From Polytrichum commune (lineage: Eukaryota; Streptophyta; Polytrichopsida; Polytrichales; Polytrichaceae): a DNA stretch of 64,000 bases. The notes under the pieces were generated by a model. That model saw nothing but the letters and a program-made list of their open reading frames with translations. It did no database searches and was not told the DNA's origin. The DNA is taken from the NCBI GenBank assembly GCA_950295325.1, contig OX485803.1, positions 11,718,001 through 11,782,000 of the forward strand, read 5' to 3'. Within the stretch, counting starts at the first letter, position 1. Each line of letters begins with the position of its first letter. Below are positions 58,390 to 64,000 of this stretch, one piece after another. Both the position numbers and the translations under genes were made by a program.

Positions 58390-61300
58390 ATGGCAAGCCT
58401 TGCAGTGGGCCTGATATTGGAGAAGGTGTGTCCACCATCCTTCTGATCCTGTGGTCCTGTGTGAGATGAGCAAGTGTGTTACTATGATTAAATTGTGCTT
58501 GGAGATGGCTGCATATAATATCTTAAATGTTATAGTGATTGCTTCTGCTGTTTTCATTGCATAAAGTCATTGCATTGCATTGCATGCATCAAGAGTGCTT
58601 AGTACTCGAATCAACAGAGCACACAACCTTCTGTTGGACTTGCTAATTGATGCTAAACCTGCTATTCTTTTGCAGATTGCATCAAAGGACAAGGATTTCC
58701 GATATATGGCCACATCAGATCTGCTGAATGAACTCCAGAAGGATAATTTCAAGTTGGACACAGATACAGAGCGAAAGGTGTCACAGATAGTTCTTCAGCA
58801 ACTTGATGATGCATCTGGAGATATTTCAGGGCTTGCAGTCAAGTGGTAAGTTGATTATCATTGGTACAAAAAATACTTTTTTGTAATTGTAGATGTACTG
58901 ATACAGTATGTTTGAAAGATATGTCTAGGACAGCATTGACAGCTTAACAAGGGAATATCTTCCTTGTATTTTAGAAGACTATGCTATAGAGTTTATTGCG
59001 CTTTGATCTTCAATGGGAGCTCCTTGGCCCACACTAATTTATTTGGAGCTAAAGAATGGCTGCAAGTATGGAAAAGCCTGGATTGCTTCAGCATTTGAGC
59101 TTCAGTACTAGAGATCTTTATGTTTGGCTAAAGCTTGAGCTTCTGAATGGGAATTATTGGGTTTTATTAATCTTTTTCTGTTCTCATGATTGAGAAGTTA
59201 AGTGAGGCTTCAGTGCCTCCTTTTGTGCCTTAGGTATGGTGTGAGCTGATTACAGTTATGCATTAGGTGATCCATTATAAGAATTTGCATGTGTGTTGCA
59301 GGTTGGTTGTTTTTAGAACAGACTTGGCTTACAATATGTTTAAGAGTCCTACTTTTAAACAGGCTGGAAATTCCAAATGAAAAAATCTTCCTGTGCATAA
59401 ATCTGAAATATCTATATATAAGGGAATAACTGTGGTGATCAGAAAAGAATAATAGGCTTGAGCAGAGTTGGACATATATCTACATCTGACCAACCCCTCA
59501 ATGGACACTCCTAATGGTGCATTCAGATTTTTCTCCACCCTACTCAGGCCTGTTCCATGTAAAAGGTGGTGTATGCACTAACATTGGAATTCTCTTAAGC
59601 TTTGTGTGGGATTAATAGAAGATCCATTGGAGAGGCATGTAGGATAGTGACGTCCAAATCATATCCTTAATATTATTCTATTTTCTGTAATTTCTACATA
59701 CTGCAAACATAAATTTCTCCATCAGCAAAATTCTTGCACATTATTGAGATTTGTTATTAGTTTATCCCAGCATCTTTTCATTCCATTATAAATGGCAGCC
59801 ACTTGTTCTTATACTGCTAAAGGAGGTCATTGGGACTGATTAAGTTTTATCTTGATCTCTGGCCTTTTGTGTATAAATAATATTGTCATCAAGATCAGAT
59901 GAAAATTGCACCTCACGTTTGCAACTTTGCAAAGCGAGATTGTTATATGCATAATAAGGTGAAATAGCATATTAGTATATTTAGGGTACCCTTTTTCAAC
60001 TGTTATTGCAGTTTCATCTGTTGACCTGACATCCAGGCACCTGTATGCAGCCTTGCGCCTCTGGTGAAGAAAGTGCATGAGGGTAGAGTTGTGGAGATAG
60101 TGGAGTCTTTGTGCCAGAAGCTGCTAACTGGAAAAGAGCAACAACGAGACATTGCTAGTATAGCCCTTAAGACAGTAGTTGCAGAAATCTCCAGCGGAAA
60201 TGTTGCTCAATGTGTTGTTGTATCCCTCACACCTAAGCTGATCAAGGGCATCACTTCTCCGGTATGTCCAAATTCCCTGTTTCAGCTAATGTATATGATA
60301 TCTTATATCAACAATCAATCATTACCTATTTTGCTAAAGTCTTCAATGTCAGGAGCATAAGAAATCATCATATCCAGGTTCTTTGTTTGAGAAATTGGAG
60401 ATTGTTTCAGGACATGAGTACAGAGGTTAAGAGTGAGTGCTTGGACATTCTCTGTGATGTGCTCCATCGATTTGGAGGTCTCATGACTGCTGATCATGAG
60501 AAGCTGATGAATGCTCTTCTAGTGCAACTTAATCTGCAACGTGCAGGCCTTCGCAAGCGTGCAATTCAATGTCTTGGTAAGTATGCTCACCCTTTGTTAG
60601 CTAGCGAAGTAGGGAAAAGGTATGTTTATATGCTTCACAGATATGTTCTACAATTATGAAACAATGTAGGGGAAGAAGATATGTTTGTGTTTGGCAACTT
60701 AACGATTGTTAGTTCCATGAGATACCAGATGCTTTCTGACATAATTTTGTTGTACAGCTACATTGGCTGCCAGTATGTCAGACGATCTACTTGCAAGGGC
60801 AACAATCAATGTCGTTCAGATTCTAAAAAATAAAGATGTGAAACCAGACATGACCCGCACCAATATCCAAATGATTGGTGCTTTCTGGTGAGAGTTATGT
60901 TGACTCATCTTTCACGTCCTACTTGTATGAAATGTAATTTCTCCACATAACATTTTTTGCATATTGTTTATAAAATGCTATGCCCACTGAGTTGCATTTC
61001 ATATTTCTTTGTACCGATTCTCAGTGACACAATATTGCAGAAGGCTATCAATTTCACTGTATGGTAAACTAGAAGTATGTGTATGTGCTGTGGTTTACTT
61101 GCAGTCGAGCAGTTGGATATCGTTTTGGTCCGCACCTAAGTGAAGTCGTTCCACTTCTTATCTGCTACTGTGAGAGTGCATCTGAAAATGATGATGAACT
61201 CAGAGAGAATAGTTTGCAGGTACCACTCTATGAGCCATTTCTATAATATTTACACACTTCCCTCACTTTGGAGTTTATCTAGTGATACCTGTCACTTGCT

Positions 61301-63732
61301 CGCAAATAGCTTGGTACTTAGGTCATCGTGAATGGGCTCCAAACCAAAGGTATTCACTTTCTTGCAAAAAATAGTATGCTCTGTTGCAAGGAGGATGCAA
61401 TTCATCACATGGCCATTCACAAGGATATTTTGCTAGTAATGAGTTCTTTATGATCAAGGAATCACTCCTGGTAGCAGCAGCAACTGGTCATTTTCAAGTG
61501 TTACTTCAACTTTTCTTTTGGATGGTTTCAGGCACTTGAGAGTTTTGTCCTGCGATGCCCCAGAGATGTCTCACCACACACTGAGATGATCTTGGACCTA
61601 GCTTTGGACTACTTAAGCTATGACCCTAATTTCACAGATGACATGGATGAAGATCAAGATGAACACATGGATGGTGAAGAAGATGAGGATGAGTAAGAAA
61701 CCTTTTCAACAAAGTACACCTATGCATTAAAAACAATATTCTAGAGTTACCTTTGACCATAAAGTATGGAGGTTTCTTATTATCAATATGGATATTCTTG
61801 TCTGTATTAAAATATTCCTCAACGAGAATGAATCTCACTTGGTTGATCTTCATACGGGTTTCTTTGCAATGTTATTGTCTGTATTTGCAGAGAAAGTGTA
61901 GATGAGTACAGTGATGATGAAGATGTCAGTTGGAAAGTGCGAAGGGCTGCTGCCAAATGCTTGTCAGCTGTTGTTTCTTCACGTCCTGAAATGCTTGGAA
62001 CTCTTTATGTAAAAGTAAGACCTCTTTTTGTGCCTTACCTATCAACTACCTTTTGTGAAAGGTATTTGAGGGTACATTGAGCCTGTCTAGGGCTTGAACT
62101 TTATGGTTTCCAGAAAAATATTAGTCATATACCTGTCTAAAGGACAGTTCCTTATGCTTTGGAAATTTTGTGCACATTTTCAACAAGTTAAGTAGAATTG
62201 AAGTATGTGTAGCTTTTTCATACTAGTACTGACAACAAGAAATCTTCTAAAAACCATTTTCTGACCAATCTTGTTCTTCTGTGATAATCCAGGCTAGTCC
62301 AAAGTTGATTGAGCGCTTCAAGGAAAGGGAGGAAAATGTGAAGGTGTGTGCAATGTGACCACTTTGTAGAGAGGTATCGTTGCGCTTTGTCTCCTTATTA
62401 ATTCAGTTTCTAAATTGCTTTAAACTTGCCTCCAGATTGATGTTTTCAATACATTTATTGATCTTCTTCGACAAACTGGAAATGTGACGAAAGGATCTGG
62501 AGGTCTCACTAATCTGTCAAGGTACTATGACTTCAGCATACTGGTTCCATGTTTATGTAAGTGCTGACATGCGTTTCTCCACTACCAAGCATTCTTGGAT
62601 CGAAAGCATCTTTGAGAAACAATAATATTGAAGAGTACTGCTCTCCAGAGAAATGCTTATGATGAGGAAACCAACAAAATTCTGAACTTTCTTGGTACTT
62701 ACATTGTGGTAAAGATAACAGCCAGGTGTCCATACATCAAATCTAACAGCCTCTTTTGGTTGAAATTTATGCAGCCCTCTGCATGTTCTGCAGCATGAAG
62801 TGCCGAAGGTGGTCAAATCTCTGAACAAGCAGCTTCGAGAAAAGTCTTTGAAGACTAAGGTGAAATCTATTTCCTCTTGTTCAGATCTAGATGTGGAGAT
62901 ATATCTCTAGAAAATGTGATATTTGGATTTGTCACACCTTTTCCTATTAGACTGTATATATTGTTCAGGCCGTGCAGAATTCAAACAAGAACTTTGCTGC
63001 TGTAATGTGAGTGGTTATGGCAGCCAGGTGTCTACAGCACAGACCATGATTTTGCCTACTTGGTGTGGGTGTGTATTCTGCAGGTTGGAGCATTCTCTGT
63101 TCTGAAGGAGTTGGTCATTGTGCTACCCAATTCTCTGTCAGAGCATATGGGATCGTTGGTTCCAGGAATTGAAAAGGCTCTAAATGTAAGTGCCTAGCAT
63201 GGTAATCTTTGCTGGATTTGGTGTGGATATTTCTATGAACATATTGCTGATTCTGTCTTCATGAACACAGGATAAGTCCTCAAATTCCAACTTGAAAATT
63301 GAAGCCCTGGTTTTCACTCGACTGGTTATGGCATCTCACTCTCCAGGAGTTTTTCATCCTCACATCAAGGTATGCTGGTCATGGCCTTGTGTTGACATCT
63401 ATTTTAAGTGTTGCAAAATTCTTTGTTGTCGATCAATCGTTTGTGTATATTGGAGTTGGGTTCTATAGATGGAAATTATGTATCTTGCTTAGCAAAGTCT
63501 TCAAGCTGTGGCCAACTGAAAGGAACTCATTGTTATACACATGCCTCAATTGTGGAGCAAGTTAGAAAAGAGGGAGGTGCATTCATCTGTGACAGTGGTT
63601 GACCTGTATTTGTTTCAGGCATTGTCAACACCTGTGCTTGCAGCTGTGGGAGAGAGGTACTACAAAGTAACTGCAGAAGCATTACGGGTTTGTGGAGAGC
63701 TTGTCAAAGCTGTTCGTCCTAATTTTGACAAT
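58390..63732 (+). CDS. CAND1: CAND1, cullin-associated NEDD8-dissociated protein, 5' part
   Basis: Fourteen exons, all phases consistent: 58390-58425, 58676-58845, 60051-60261, 60411-60576, 60758-60887, 61105-61219, 61532-61692, 61891-62014, 62293-62343, 62436-62521, 62775-62859, 63084-63185, 63271-63369 and 63619-63732. They encode 550 residues of a protein usually near 1,220, so the gene runs off the window. [12 protein letters not shown] plus [19 protein letters not shown] is the conserved start. HEAT repeats continue through DPNFTDDM, the acidic loop, [42 protein letters not shown] and [24 protein letters not shown]1 wraps around unneddylated cullin-RBX1 and swaps substrate receptors of SCF ligases, in cytosol and nucleus. 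It is normally single-copy and conserved. Confidence 0.96.
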
Positions 63733-64000
63733 GTAAGGTTACCATCAATTCTAGAAACTAAGGGTGGATCTTGTTCAGCCTTGATCAGTGAACTACAGCA
63801 GGAAATCGCTCAGTTCAGTATTTAAATCATACTGTTTGATTTTAGATATGACTCCTTTTTGGATGAAAGTATGATTGATTTGGTACGCAATTGAATTTGG
63901 TATCAAGGTGGCCTACCATATGTGACACCTTCAGACTGCATATGGGGGTTGGGATGCCCCTACAGGACCTGTGGGTCGCTTTTATATCAGAATTTGTGCA
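63733..64000 (+). other. CAND1 intron 14, cut by the window edge
   Basis: Begins GTAAGGTT after VRPNFDN. The next conserved CAND1 block (the second half of the HEAT superhelix) is not in the remaining 268 bp. Confidence 0.8.

Noticed and set aside
1-64000. tRNA, rRNA or other structured RNA genes
   Set aside because: No cloverleaf with T-loop and anticodon arms or rRNA-like block was found by eye; a covariance-model scan would be decisive.

Overview
The window reads as nuclear DNA of a land plant. It has multi-exon genes with GT-AG introns, interstitial copies of the plant telomere unit (TTTAGGG), a plant-type PPR-SMR gene, a plant CAND1 gene and many Stowaway/Tourist-like MITEs. A complete piggyBac element and a TET/JBP-like dioxygenase gene are unusual for a flowering plant. 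I infer a seed-free plant (fern, lycophyte or bryophyte), but the sequence alone does not fix the lineage.

Only two ordinary cellular genes are certain. At 28576-31922 (+) lies a three-exon PPR-SMR gene (896 residues), an orthologue of the Arabidopsis At1g18900/At1g74750 type. At 58390-63732 (+), running off the right edge, are the first 14 coding exons (550 residues) of CAND1, the exchange factor of cullin-RING ubiquitin ligases. The exon phases of both genes close without any correction.

Most of the rest is mobile or repetitive. 1-1330 is a degenerate ~145-bp array with an AC/GATA microsatellite. 4629-5108 and 13145-13594 are two broken exons of a PIF/Harbinger Myb/SANT accessory protein, and 13750-15047 (-) is a dead Harbinger transposase with several stops. 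6083-6541 is an 11-unit minisatellite. 7120-8520 carries some sixteen copies of a short palindrome-like motif. 17.5-19.1 kb holds three intact-looking MITEs with target-site duplications, and 32778-34302 is one TIR element inside another. 20-25 kb is full of GGATGA-rich repeats.

The most striking part is 35.3-45.7 kb. An apparently intact 6.4-kb piggyBac element (35324-41699) has TTAA target duplications, matching terminal repeats and a multi-exon transposase. About 1 kb to its right is an intronless gene with a TET/JBP-like 2-oxoglutarate/Fe(II) dioxygenase domain, preceded by four telomere units and interrupted by a frameshift at a ten-A run. Next comes a long foldback element (44240-45656) whose right arm carries a pogo-type MITE.

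46.9-51.9 kb holds two adjacent plus-strand spliced genes: one encodes an F-box-like protein, the other a protein resembling the plant Transposase_24 (Ptta/En/Spm) family. 53.2-54.2 kb is a dead Ty1/copia fragment. The remaining intergenic DNA shows no convincing gene.
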